From assembly GCA_030630585.1 (NCBI GenBank), contig DAOVMU010000020.1, forward strand, positions 1 through 12,385: 12,385 bases of DNA, given 5' to 3'. The notes beneath the pieces are model-generated. The model ran no database searches. It was not told the origin of the DNA and saw nothing but the letters and a program-made list of their open reading frames with translations. The stretch's first letter is position 1, and each line of letters starts with the position of its first letter. This document shows, one piece after another, positions 5,985 through 12,385 of this stretch. A program made the translations under genes and the position numbers. The DNA comes from Candidatus Bathyarchaeota archaeon (GTDB lineage: Archaea > Thermoproteota > Bathyarchaeia > Bathyarchaeales > Bathycorpusculaceae).

Positions 5985-6076
5985 CTTTCGCCTAAAAGAC
6001 CTACGCATTCCCAGAATTTGTCACATGAATCCTCCGCTCCTATTTGACTCTTTTGGAGCTCTTTTCTGTGATAGTC

Positions 6077-6568
6077 ATGCGGAAGAAAATAACGCAGCAA
6101 TTGTTGCGTGAACTACTAAAAAATTCAAAACGAAGTGACAGAGAGCTTGCTAAAGCCCTCAAGCTTTCTCAGCCGACGATCACCAGAGCTCGTCACAAAC
6201 TTGAGCAGAGCGGATGGATTCAGGACTATACGATTATTCCGAATTTTAGGAAGATGGGTTTTGAAATTCTAGCTCTGACCTTTGTCAAAATGCGTTCTGA
6301 CATTCTCATAGGAGAAACAAAAGACAAAGCCAAGAAATTCGCTATGAAATTTCCTAATGTAGTATTCGCCTCTGACGGACAAGGTCTAGGTATGACTGGA
6401 GTGATTATCTCCTTCCACAAAAACTATACAGAATACCATAAACAACTGAATATGCTGAGAATTGAATTGAAAGAGGTTACTGAGGACATTCAAACTTTCA
6501 TGGTTACTATTGGAGAAGGAGAATACAAGAGATATTCTCTGACATACTTGAAGGATGTACCTCTTTAG
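6077..6568 (+). CDS. Lrp/AsnC-family transcriptional regulator
   Basis: The product of 163 residues starts with a winged helix-turn-helix. After MRKKITQQLLRELLKNSKRS come DRELAKALKLSQPTITRAR and HKLEQSGWIQDYTIIPNF, the exact layout of Lrp/AsnC DNA-binding domains, about residues 5-55. The rest (LALTFVKMRSD, DGQGLGMTGVIISF, IGEGEYKRYS) has the alternating strands of an Lrp-type ligand/oligomer domain, though more diverged than in bacterial Lrp. It probably acts as an oligomeric repressor or activator; the ligand is unknown. The ATG at 6077 is chosen because the conserved domain begins directly after it and GTGAT lies just upstream. A TTG at 6044 would add 11 unrelated hydrophobic residues. The long leader with CCTTTCT repeats precedes it, and no co-transcribed gene follows for 0.5 kb. 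Confidence 0.88.
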   Translation: MRKKITQQLLRELLKNSKRSDRELAKALKLSQPTITRARHKLEQSGWIQDYTIIPNFRKMGFEILALTFVKMRSDILIGETKDKAKKFAMKFPNVVFASDGQGLGMTGVIISFHKNYTEYHKQLNMLRIELKEVTEDIQTFMVTIGEGEYKRYSLTYLKDVPL

Positions 6569-7077
6569 CTCCATAGCTGATTGCTGCATATTAATCATTG
6601 AGACAGGAAGAAAGACTGAAGAGTGAATGAGGAAGTTACAGTTTGTTGAAATCAAATGTCAACGTATTTCTAATCCAGTTGAAGAGAATATGACCCATAA
6701 ATAGGCGAAGGCAGAGCCCTGGATGTAGGCTGGGAAGCCCCTGAGATATTCTTCAGACGTTATGGTAGGTTCAGCAAGAAAAAGAGGCTCAGGAAATCGA
6801 GGAGATCAGAAGCATGCATTGGACAAACTATCAGGCTGAGAAAGCAAACCTCAAATCTAGACTTTGTGTTAATGGTTTGTTAGAAAGACATTCTAGCATG
6901 GTTTTTGCACTTTACTTAGTAGCATGTCGAGCTGGCGCTTGGTTAAGTCGTTTAGAGAGAAAGTATTGAAAGCAGATTCGAGTGCGCGCGCTAGAACTTC
7001 ATGCTGAGGAAACACTATTATGAAATAGTGTCTACTGGCATAGGCAGCAAAAGCGAAGTCTGAAGCAGGGAAGCACT
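6569..7077. other. Half-kilobase intergenic region, weak coding remnant and a hairpin
   Basis: No convincing gene was found. A 60-codon plus-strand frame without a clear start (6701-6883) encodes lysine/arginine-rich sequence such as VGWEAPEIFFRRYGRFSKKK; it may be the tail of a lost gene or chance. A perfect 8-base-pair inverted repeat at 7012-7031 lies 47 bases before the acetyltransferase ATG. Otherwise nothing was seen. Confidence 0.5.
7012..7031. repeat. Perfect inverted repeat ACACTATT-ATGA-AATAGTGT
   Basis: Eight complementary bases on each side of a four-base centre. It lies 47 bases upstream of the tandem-GNAT start codon. With only AT-rich stems it is more likely a dimeric-regulator operator than a strong RNA hairpin, and no T-run follows, so a terminator is unlikely. 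Confidence 0.5.
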
Positions 7078-8139
7078 ATGATCAAAATTAGAGAGGCCAC
7101 TGAAGGGGATAATGACGCTCTTGTTGAACTTCAGAAGAAATGTCCACAGGGCACTAGCCTGATTCTTGGAATCGACAGTTCACCCGATTACTTTGCTCGC
7201 TCTGGACCATTCAAAGATTGGCACGTTTTTGTGGCAATTGAGAATGACATCATAGTTGGTTCTGCTGCGTGTGCAATCAGGGATACATATATAGAAAGCA
7301 GGGAGTTCAAGACGGCCTACGAGTATGGTTTCATCGTTGATCCTCATCATAGACGAAAAGGAATTGCAGTAAAACTGCAAGAGCACATCGAGCACATCGC
7401 ACTTGATAACAATACTGACTTACTGCATCTAGATATTGCCGAGGACAACTTACCTTCGATAAACTTGTTTTCTAGAATGGGTTTCAAGAAAGTGAAAGAC
7501 TGCACGACTTTTTCTTTGATGCCTTACAAAAAACAGAAGATCACCAGAGAGACGAATATAAGGAGTATGGAGAAGAGCGACGTTGACAAAGTGACAAGCC
7601 TTATTAACGAGATGTATCACGACTACAACTTCTTCACTCCTTTTCAAACCAGAGACTTCATAGAGTACGTTGAAAGGATGCCCTACTTCGACTTTCACAA
7701 TATACTTGTTTTTGAAGACAATGGGGGCGTCAACGCCTGTTTAGGTTACTGGGACTACAACAAAGTAAGAAAATACATCGTACAGAGATTCAATTGGAGA
7801 CTGAAAGCCCAGACATTTTTGATAAGACTAATAGGGCTGTTCACCAAAATGCCTAAGATTCCCAAGCCGAACAACCCACTCTTGAGCTACAACCTGACTA
7901 CGCTGGCATACAAGAACTCTGAAAACATCACAGAATTGATCAAACACATAGTCAACATGGCTATAGAGAACGAAATCAACTTTCTACACATACCACTGGA
8001 TCCAGAGAGTCAAATAGCAGCAGTCCTATCACAGTTCATGCACACTAAAATAAAACTACACTTCTTCATTAAATCCCTGAAGCAAGAACCCCCAAATCTT
8101 AGAGAAAAGAAACTGTACATCGACATATCCGAGATATAA
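7078..8139 (+). CDS. Tandem GNAT-family N-acetyltransferase
   Basis: This 353-residue protein has two GNAT modules. The first (about 1-150) is complete. It starts IKIREATEGDNDALVELQKK and has VGSAACAIRD, then YEYGFIVDPHHRRKGIAVKL, where RRKGIA (92-97) is the R-x-x-G-x-A acetyl-CoA pyrophosphate loop. INLFSRMGFKKV near 129-140 is the usual C-terminal part. The second (about 158-353) restarts with NIRSMEKSDVDKVTSLINEMY but lacks a visible R-x-x-G-x-G/A loop, so it is probably a degenerate, structural half. Substrate is unknown; cytoplasmic acylation of a small amine or a protein N-terminus is typical of the family. The ATG is supported by AGGGA eight bases upstream. A perfect inverted repeat at 7012-7031 may be its operator. 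tRNA-Leu follows convergently, 45 bases downstream. Confidence 0.85.
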   Translation: MIKIREATEGDNDALVELQKKCPQGTSLILGIDSSPDYFARSGPFKDWHVFVAIENDIIVGSAACAIRDTYIESREFKTAYEYGFIVDPHHRRKGIAVKLQEHIEHIALDNNTDLLHLDIAEDNLPSINLFSRMGFKKVKDCTTFSLMPYKKQKITRETNIRSMEKSDVDKVTSLINEMYHDYNFFTPFQTRDFIEYVERMPYFDFHNILVFEDNGGVNACLGYWDYNKVRKYIVQRFNWRLKAQTFLIRLIGLFTKMPKIPKPNNPLLSYNLTTLAYKNSENITELIKHIVNMAIENEINFLHIPLDPESQIAAVLSQFMHTKIKLHFFIKSLKQEPPNLREKKLYIDISEI

Positions 8140-8184
8140 TCCCAGGTTTATAGTCACCTTCTCCTCATCGCGTCCATCAAAAAG

Positions 8185-8269
8185 TGCGGGGGGTGGGATT
8201 TGAACCCACGAACCCCTACGGGACAGGCTCCTGAAGCCTGCGCCTTTGACCTGGCTCGGCGACCCCCGC
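8185..8269 (-). tRNA. tRNA-Leu (anticodon CAG), CCA not encoded
   Basis: The minus strand folds as a class II tRNA. The acceptor GCGGGGG pairs with CCCCCGC, discriminator A at 8185. The anticodon stem-loop is CAGGC-TTCAGGA-GCCTG with anticodon CAG, followed by a long variable arm with CCC/GGG pairing. The T arm is GTGGG-TTCAAAT-CCCAC. The bases after the discriminator are CTT, so CCA must be added enzymatically, unlike the two tRNAs at the left. No intron is present. A TTTAA core at 8297-8301 probably provides the TATA box, shared with rps30e. Confidence 0.95.
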
Positions 8270-8294
8270 AACAGCAGAGAATACGTAAAGAAAA

Positions 8295-8304
8295 GGTTTA
8301 AGAG
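8295..8304. promoter_or_regulatory. TATA-like core shared by divergent tRNA-Leu and rps30e
   Basis: GGTTTAAGAG reads CTCTTAAACC on the other strand. Its centre is about 31 bases from the tRNA-Leu 5' end (8269) and about 39 from the rps30e ATG (8339), so one near-symmetric TATA core fits both starts. No second good TATA candidate lies between the genes. Confidence 0.4.
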
Positions 8305-8338
8305 TTACTGTATTCTTCAATGAACGTGGTGTGTTTGA

Positions 8339-8509
8339 ATGCCGACTCACGGTTCGCTTTCTAAAGCTGGAAAGGTTAGGTCGCAGACTCCTAAGATACA
8401 GGCAGTGCAAAAGAAGAGGCCATCACCTAAGTCCAGAAATAGACGAAATTATGAGAAAAGGTTGATTCTACAGAGAAAGCCTGGGCAAAACTGCCTTAGA
8501 AGACGTTAA
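8339..8509 (+). CDS. rps30e: 30S ribosomal protein S30e
   Basis: A 56-residue, strongly basic protein, short but complete. It begins MPTHGSLSKAGKVRSQTPKI, the hallmark start of the archaeal/eukaryotic S30e family, and continues with SRNRRNYEKRLILQRKPGQN, the conserved RNRRNYxKR core. The C-terminus CLRRR stops at a TAA (8507-8509). S30e is a small-subunit protein found in archaea and, as the tail of the ubiquitin-like FAU fusion, in eukaryotes; it has no bacterial counterpart. It sits near the decoding region of the ribosome. GGTG lies seven bases before the ATG. It is divergent from tRNA-Leu, and a TTTTT run follows the stop. This is one of the firmest taxonomic marks in the window. Confidence 0.95.
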   Translation: MPTHGSLSKAGKVRSQTPKIQAVQKKRPSPKSRNRRNYEKRLILQRKPGQNCLRRR

Positions 8510-8510
8510 G

Positions 8511-8519
8511 ATTTTTATT
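8511..8519 (+). promoter_or_regulatory. T-rich box: rps30e terminator and/or amidohydrolase TATA box
   Basis: ATTTTTATT directly follows the rps30e stop and contains a five-T run, a plausible archaeal terminator. It is also centred 27 bases before the amidohydrolase ATG, the right distance for the TATA box of a leaderless gene. Both uses are possible; no ribosome binding site precedes that ATG. Confidence 0.35.
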
Positions 8520-8541
8520 CCATAAGCCTACACTACCGAGC

Positions 8542-10113
8542 ATGTCAGAGGCTACCCTTGCTATTTTGAATGCCAACGTAGTTACTTTTAGCCCAAAGCA
8601 GCCTAGAGCCGAAGCAATAGCTGTTCAAAACAAGAGAATAATTGCTGTAGGTTCTAACAAGGAGATAAGAAAACACATAGGCGAAAGAACAAGGCTGATA
8701 GATGCAAAAAATAAAACGATTGTTCCTGGTTTTGTTGACTGCCATGTGCACATGACAAGTTTTGGACGTTTCTTGCAGACTTTGAACTTGAGGAACATAG
8801 AATCCGTGAAAGAAATGCAGCGAAAACTACGGGAATACTCTCAGAAAAACCCTGAAAAGAGCTGGATCCAAGGAGGAAGGTGGGATCAGGATAGATTCAC
8901 TGAGAAACGTTATCCAACACGCTGGGATTTAGATGCTGCAGTTGCAGATAAACCAGTCTTTCTTATTCGTGTCTGCGGACATCTGGGTGTCGCCAATAGT
9001 AGGGCTTTGCAGCTGGCTGGAGTAACAAAGGAAACAATTGTGAAGGGTGGAAAAATAGATTTGGACGAAGCCACAGGCGAGCCCAATGGTATACTGCGGG
9101 AAAACGCTTTGCAGCTGGTTTGGAAAGTGATCCCAAAGGCAGGCTCGAAAAAACTTGAAGAAGCTTGCCTTTTAGCCTGTAGAAAGGCTGTTGAAGCTGG
9201 ACTCACATGTGTCCACTGGATTGTTGGCTCTGCCCAAGAAATGCGCATTATACAAAGGCTGTTTATTGAGGGAAAACTGCCCTTAAGAGTTTATTTAGGC
9301 ATCTCTGTAGACCTTCTAGATGAACTAGTCTGTTTAGGGCTGCTTACAGGCTTCGGAAACGACATGATCAAGATAGGCTTTGTCAAGGTTTTTGCTGATG
9401 GTTCCCTAGGCGCACGCACAGCAGCCCTGAAAGAGTCTTACTCCGACAAGCCTGAGACAAAAGGCATAATGCTCTACACACAAAGAAAACTGAACAAGTG
9501 TATTCTTAAGGCGCATAGGGCTGGTTTGCAGTTGGCAGTTCATGCTATAGGTGACCGCGCAATAGAAGCTGTTCTAAAAGCCTTTGAAAACGCCCTAAAA
9601 AAGCATCCGCGAGAAAACCATAGGCATAGAATTGAACACTGCTCTGTCCTCAACCCAACGCTGATTAAACGTATGAAACGTTTAGGTTTGATAGCTTCTG
9701 TTCAACCTCATTTCACTGTTTCTGATTTCTGGGTTATGAATCGTGTTGGCAAAGACAGAGCACGATGGGTTTACGCCTTCAGAACTCTTATGAAGGAAGG
9801 ATTAAATGTTGCATCAGGTTCAGATTGCCCAGTAGAACCTATAGATCCCTTATTAGGTGTTTGGGCTGCTGTGGCAAGAACAAGCTTCATAGAAGAAAGC
9901 CTTACAGTTGAGGAAGCTGTCAAAACGTACACCTTGAATGCAGCTTACGCTTCTTTTGACGAAAACAATAGAGGAACGATAGAAGTTGGAAAGTTTGCAG
10001 ATTTAACCGTGTTGTCGGATGACGTGTTTAATGTTCCGCCCCATGAGATCAAGAAAGCCAAGGTGGAGATGACAGTTGTTGACGGGAAAATTGTTTATGC
10101 ACGTGAACTCTAG
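8542..10113 (+). CDS. Amidohydrolase family 3 metal-dependent hydrolase (YtcJ-like)
   Basis: The 523-residue protein shows the full amidohydrolase pattern. A beta-sandwich start LAILNANVVTFSPKQPRAEA leads to VPGFVDCHVH with the metal ligands H68 and H70. Then come KVFADGSLGAR (about 282-292), LAVHAIGDRAI with H334, HRIEHCSVL with H366 and ASGSDCPVEP with D428, the catalytic aspartate. A C-terminal GTIEVGKFADLTVLSDD returns to the sandwich domain. The length and the SWIQGGRWDQDRF segment match the YtcJ/N-substituted formamide deformylase subfamily, which hydrolyses C-N bonds of diverse substrates; the actual substrate is unknown. The ATG appears leaderless, 32 bases after rps30e. Its stop overlaps by four bases that of the convergent MFS gene, so antisense pairing at the 3' ends is likely. 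All key ligands are present, so it should be active. Confidence 0.92.
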   Translation: MSEATLAILNANVVTFSPKQPRAEAIAVQNKRIIAVGSNKEIRKHIGERTRLIDAKNKTIVPGFVDCHVHMTSFGRFLQTLNLRNIESVKEMQRKLREYSQKNPEKSWIQGGRWDQDRFTEKRYPTRWDLDAAVADKPVFLIRVCGHLGVANSRALQLAGVTKETIVKGGKIDLDEATGEPNGILRENALQLVWKVIPKAGSKKLEEACLLACRKAVEAGLTCVHWIVGSAQEMRIIQRLFIEGKLPLRVYLGISVDLLDELVCLGLLTGFGNDMIKIGFVKVFADGSLGARTAALKESYSDKPETKGIMLYTQRKLNKCILKAHRAGLQLAVHAIGDRAIEAVLKAFENALKKHPRENHRHRIEHCSVLNPTLIKRMKRLGLIASVQPHFTVSDFWVMNRVGKDRARWVYAFRTLMKEGLNVASGSDCPVEPIDPLLGVWAAVARTSFIEESLTVEEAVKTYTLNAAYASFDENNRGTIEVGKFADLTVLSDDVFNVPPHEIKKAKVEMTVVDGKIVYAREL

Positions 10114-11384
10114 CTCGGCAACCTCGATGCATCGTCCAAGGAAGCCTTAGCTTTCCTAAAGAACATGAAAAATAAAGAACTCGCTATGAAATAGGTAATT
10201 GTTGTAAAGAGGAACGGTGTGTAGAAGTCACTTTCTGTCATCATTCCGCCGGAAACTGACGCAGTTACTGCGCGTGGAATGTTGTCCGCCATGACCATGA
10301 AACCACTGGTTGTAGCACGTTCCTTATCTGACACGAGTTCCATCTGCAATGTTGTGCTTATGGGTCCCGCCATGTTCATTAAGGCTCCTCGCAAAATGTA
10401 AGAGGTTGCAGCTACAGCCAAGTTAGGTGAAACTGTAATAAGCATGATGAAAGGCATGGAAAGAAACTGGCAAACTACAACACTTTTTACCTTACCGATT
10501 TTGTTTGACAATACTGGAGCCACAAGCGTACCTATACCTAGCATAACACTGCCTAAGGCAGATATAACGCCTATCTGCTCAGAGGTAGCAGTAAACCTTA
10601 GTTTAAAGAATATGTTGAAAAGGGGAACTATGAAGCCTGCGCCAAAGCCTATAAGAGCTGTAGGAATCATGAATTTAACTATAGTTCCTGCACTCTGAAT
10701 GTTCCGTAAACCTAGGAGTGTTCCTATCTTTTGTCTTTTCACTTTCTTTTCATTTATGAGAAGTATTGGAACTGCAGCAGTGAGTGCTAGAATTATGGAG
10801 ATTGAAAGAGCTATGCGGTATCCAACTGGTGACCCAGTTTCTGCACCTGTGGCTAAACCTAAAAACAGGTTGAACGAGTCCGGCATAGCACCGCCTGCAT
10901 AGCTTCCTATGACTCCCATAATTATCATTAGCGTCCAGTTAAAACTGAACAAGTACGTACGCTCTTCTTTTTCACTGTTTTCCATCATGAAAGGAGCTCC
11001 AGACACCCAACCAATAGTTCCGACTAAACCACCGAACAAGCTTGCAAAAAGAAGAATAGAAGGCTCTAAGAAAATTATCTGGGCAAAGCCCACAAGGTGT
11101 GAAGTAAAACTGATAAGCAACGCTTTCTTAGGACCGAAACGTTCACAGAACAAGCCAGCAGGCAAAGCTATCAATCCTGTGGCTATACCACTAACAGCAA
11201 ACAAATTGCCTATAAAATCTGGTTGAAAACCAACCTCGCCGAGATTAAGATATAAGTTGAATATGACTCCCCAAATTCCAAAACTTAAACCTTGCAGAAT
11301 AGTTGCGACAAGATAAAGCTTGGCATTACGACTAAGCATACTCATACGCTGAACATACTGCTTAATTCCCGAAAAAACCTGCAA
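10110..11384 (-). CDS. Major facilitator superfamily transporter, 12 helices
   Basis: The 424-residue protein is hydrophobic throughout with about twelve predicted helices in two halves. The first half includes YLVATILQGLSFGIWGVIF and a motif-A-like ERFGPKKALL in the loop after helix 2. A basic central loop NEKKVKRQKIGTLL (about 211-224) divides the halves. The second half repeats the theme with SNKIGKVKSVVV (about 293-304). This is the MFS fold in the cytoplasmic membrane; drug/solute efflux or uptake cannot be told apart. The start is a TTG (11382-11384) supported by GGTGA seven bases upstream; no ATG lies before the first helix in a better position. A TATA-like ATATTTATT (11431-11441) precedes it. 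The convergent amidohydrolase might supply or consume its substrate, but that is only proximity. Confidence 0.9.
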   Translation of the reverse strand: MQVFSGIKQYVQRMSMLSRNAKLYLVATILQGLSFGIWGVIFNLYLNLGEVGFQPDFIGNLFAVSGIATGLIALPAGLFCERFGPKKALLISFTSHLVGFAQIIFLEPSILLFASLFGGLVGTIGWVSGAPFMMENSEKEERTYLFSFNWTLMIIMGVIGSYAGGAMPDSFNLFLGLATGAETGSPVGYRIALSISIILALTAAVPILLINEKKVKRQKIGTLLGLRNIQSAGTIVKFMIPTALIGFGAGFIVPLFNIFFKLRFTATSEQIGVISALGSVMLGIGTLVAPVLSNKIGKVKSVVVCQFLSMPFIMLITVSPNLAVAATSYILRGALMNMAGPISTTLQMELVSDKERATTSGFMVMADNIPRAVTASVSGGMMTESDFYTPFLFTTITYFIASSLFFMFFRKAKASLDDASRLPS

Positions 11385-11430
11385 AGGTTATTCACCAGAT
11401 TTTGAAGTTTAGTAGCATAGAACAGCTTGG

Positions 11431-11445
11431 AAATAAATATTTTCC
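11431..11445 (-). promoter_or_regulatory. BRE/TATA-like promoter of the MFS gene
   Basis: The minus strand reads GGAAAATATTTATTT, a purine-rich BRE-like element running into an AT-rich TATA box. Initiation is expected near 11410, leaving about 25 bases of leader with the GGTGA ribosome binding site before the TTG start. Confidence 0.45.
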
Positions 11446-11514
11446 GAAATTCAGGCTTACGCTCCAGCGGAGTTTATTTGCTTGTTTACAATAGTTTATT
11501 GTGGTTGCCTTGAT

Positions 11515-12385
11515 TTGAACGTAAATGACGCGCCAAGAGAAATCATCAAAACCCTAATGAGTATCTCTTCACCCAGCCGTGACGATGTTAGTCGCATCAA
11601 GATGAAGGTTGCCGCCAAATATCAACTCCGAAAAGTACCTTCAAACTCTGAAATAATATGTATGCTTAAAACTGAAGAAAAAAGTAGACTTCTGCCCGTC
11701 TTGCGAAGAAAGGCCACGCGCACAATTTCAGGCATCACCGTAATAGCTGTAATGACGAAGCCTTACCCTTGTCCCCAGCCTGACCCATGTGCTTACTGTC
11801 CAGGCGGACCATCATTTGGTGTTCCTCAAAGCTATACAGGTTTTGAGCCAGCTGCAATGCGTGGACTACAGAACAAGTTTGACCCTTTCTTGCAGGTAAA
11901 AAGCCGTCTTGAACAGTTGCAAGCCATTGGACATTACGTTGACAAAATAGAACTAATCGTTATGGGTGGAACTTTCCCCGCATCACCTCTGGATTATCAA
12001 ACATGGTTTATCCAACGTTGTTTGGACGCCATCACCGGCAGAGAATCCACTAGCCTTGAGGAGGCTAAAAAGAATGCGGAAACAAGCAGACTCCGCAACG
12101 TCGGCATAACTGTAGAAACGCGACCAGACTGGGCTAAGGAAGTGCATGTAAATCATATGTTAAGTATGGGTGTAACACGGGTTGAGTTAGGTGTTCAAAA
12201 CCCAAGCGACGAAATTTACCGTTTAGTGGGTAGAACACATACAGTTCGAGATGTTATTGAAGCTACACGCATAATGAAAGATGCCGGACTAAAAATAGTG
12301 TATCATCTTATGCCTGGATTGCCAGGTTCAAACCCCGAAAACGACTTAGAAGCCTTCAAAGAAATCTTCACAAGTCTCGTTTTCA
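11515..12385 (+). CDS. elp3: Elp3, tRNA uridine-34 acetyltransferase (radical SAM/GNAT), 5' part
   Basis: Elp3 uses S-adenosylmethionine and acetyl-CoA to add a carboxymethyl-type group to wobble uridine 34 of tRNAs. The visible 290 codons hold the N-terminal tRNA-binding part (REIIKTLMSISSPSRDDV, KYQLRKVPSNSEI) and most of the radical SAM domain. The cluster cysteines are C86, C92 and C95 in PYPCPQPDPCAYCPGG, followed by QSYTGFEPAAMR, VMGGTFPA, GITVETRPDWAK, VELGVQNPSDEIY and YHLMPGLPGSNPEND. These are all Elp3 marks. The C-terminal acetyltransferase domain (family length about 510-550) lies beyond the right edge. The TTG at 11515-11517 is chosen because it directly precedes the conserved start; an ATG at 11557 would cut the first helix. 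A TATA-like AGTTTATTT at 11471-11479 fits. Archaea have Elp3 alone, without the other Elongator subunits. Confidence 0.93.
   Translation, partial: MNVNDAPREIIKTLMSISSPSRDDVSRIKMKVAAKYQLRKVPSNSEIICMLKTEEKSRLLPVLRRKATRTISGITVIAVMTKPYPCPQPDPCAYCPGGPSFGVPQSYTGFEPAAMRGLQNKFDPFLQVKSRLEQLQAIGHYVDKIELIVMGGTFPASPLDYQTWFIQRCLDAITGRESTSLEEAKKNAETSRLRNVGITVETRPDWAKEVHVNHMLSMGVTRVELGVQNPSDEIYRLVGRTHTVRDVIEATRIMKDAGLKIVYHLMPGLPGSNPENDLEAFKEIFTSLVF

Larger units (their letters stand above)
5598..6076. other. Long intergenic region with divergent promoters and a pyrimidine-rich leader
   Basis: No convincing gene fills these bases. They hold the minus-strand TATA-like box and dyad of the small membrane gene (5639-5684), then AT-rich sequence without features. 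A plus-strand TATA-like TTAAATAT (5890-5897) probably drives the Lrp-type gene through a leader of roughly 155 bases, which contains three tandem CCTTTCT units. A 37-codon plus-strand frame starts at ATG 5934 and stops at 6045-6047, with no recognised similarity. Confidence 0.5.

Noticed and set aside
8056..8410. Minus-strand frames across tRNA-Leu and rps30e
   Set aside because: They translate a tRNA gene and the complement of a ribosomal protein gene.
8910..9248. 112-codon minus-strand frame inside the amidohydrolase gene
   Set aside because: It lies fully antisense to a well-conserved enzyme and reads as a codon-bias shadow.
10444..11226. Three plus-strand frames opposite the MFS gene
   Set aside because: Their composition (rich in K, P, T and I) is that expected from the complement of hydrophobic helices; the minus-strand protein explains the region.
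1..12385. CRISPR arrays, insertion sequences with terminal repeats, or a defence island
   Set aside because: No regularly spaced repeats, no intact transposase and no recognisable defence genes were seen; the only mobile-element signal is the partial integrase.
1..12385. Box C/D guide RNAs
   Set aside because: Several TGATGA-like hexamers occur, but none in the gaps is paired with a suitably spaced CTGA and terminal stem.

Overview
The window looks like archaeal chromosome. The supports are: eukaryote-type ribosomal protein S30e, an archaeal-type Elp3, archaeal winged-helix, Lrp and ribbon-helix-helix regulators, TATA-like boxes about 25 bases upstream of starts or tRNA 5' ends, and a mix of GGAG/GGTGA ribosome binding sites with apparently leaderless genes. 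The protein style recalls Bathyarchaeia or other TACK-related lineages, but that placement is inference; no rRNA is present to settle it.

Left edge (1-560): the N-terminal 89 codons of a tyrosine-recombinase-like integrase run off the left end. Its start lies 51 bases beyond the 3' end of a tRNA-Arg(TCG) gene, the usual geometry of an element integrated in a tRNA gene. A divergent tRNA-Ile(GAT) follows.

635-3337: a 5'-truncated class I/II aminotransferase remnant, an intact catabolic-type threonine dehydratase (minus strand), and a divergent protein with two SIS (phosphosugar-binding) domains.

3338-6076: a low-density and partly decayed stretch. It holds a ribbon-helix-helix regulator with a tandem repeat between its TATA box and start, a broken ABC ATPase fused by an apparent deletion to a DUF2318-like Fe-S domain that is itself frameshifted, a small winged-helix regulator, a two-helix membrane protein, and long non-coding leaders.

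6077-8139: an Lrp/AsnC-type regulator, a 0.5 kb gap with only weak coding remnants, and a tandem-GNAT acetyltransferase.

8185-12385: tRNA-Leu(CAG) divergent from rps30e, with promoters that appear to share one TATA core. Then come a YtcJ-like amidohydrolase, a convergent MFS transporter overlapping it by four bases, and the 5' part of elp3 running off the right end.

No multigene defence, secretion or biosynthetic system was found. The most notable signals are gene decay (three protein remnants, one a deletion chimera), the tRNA-linked integrase and the candidate operators near small regulators.
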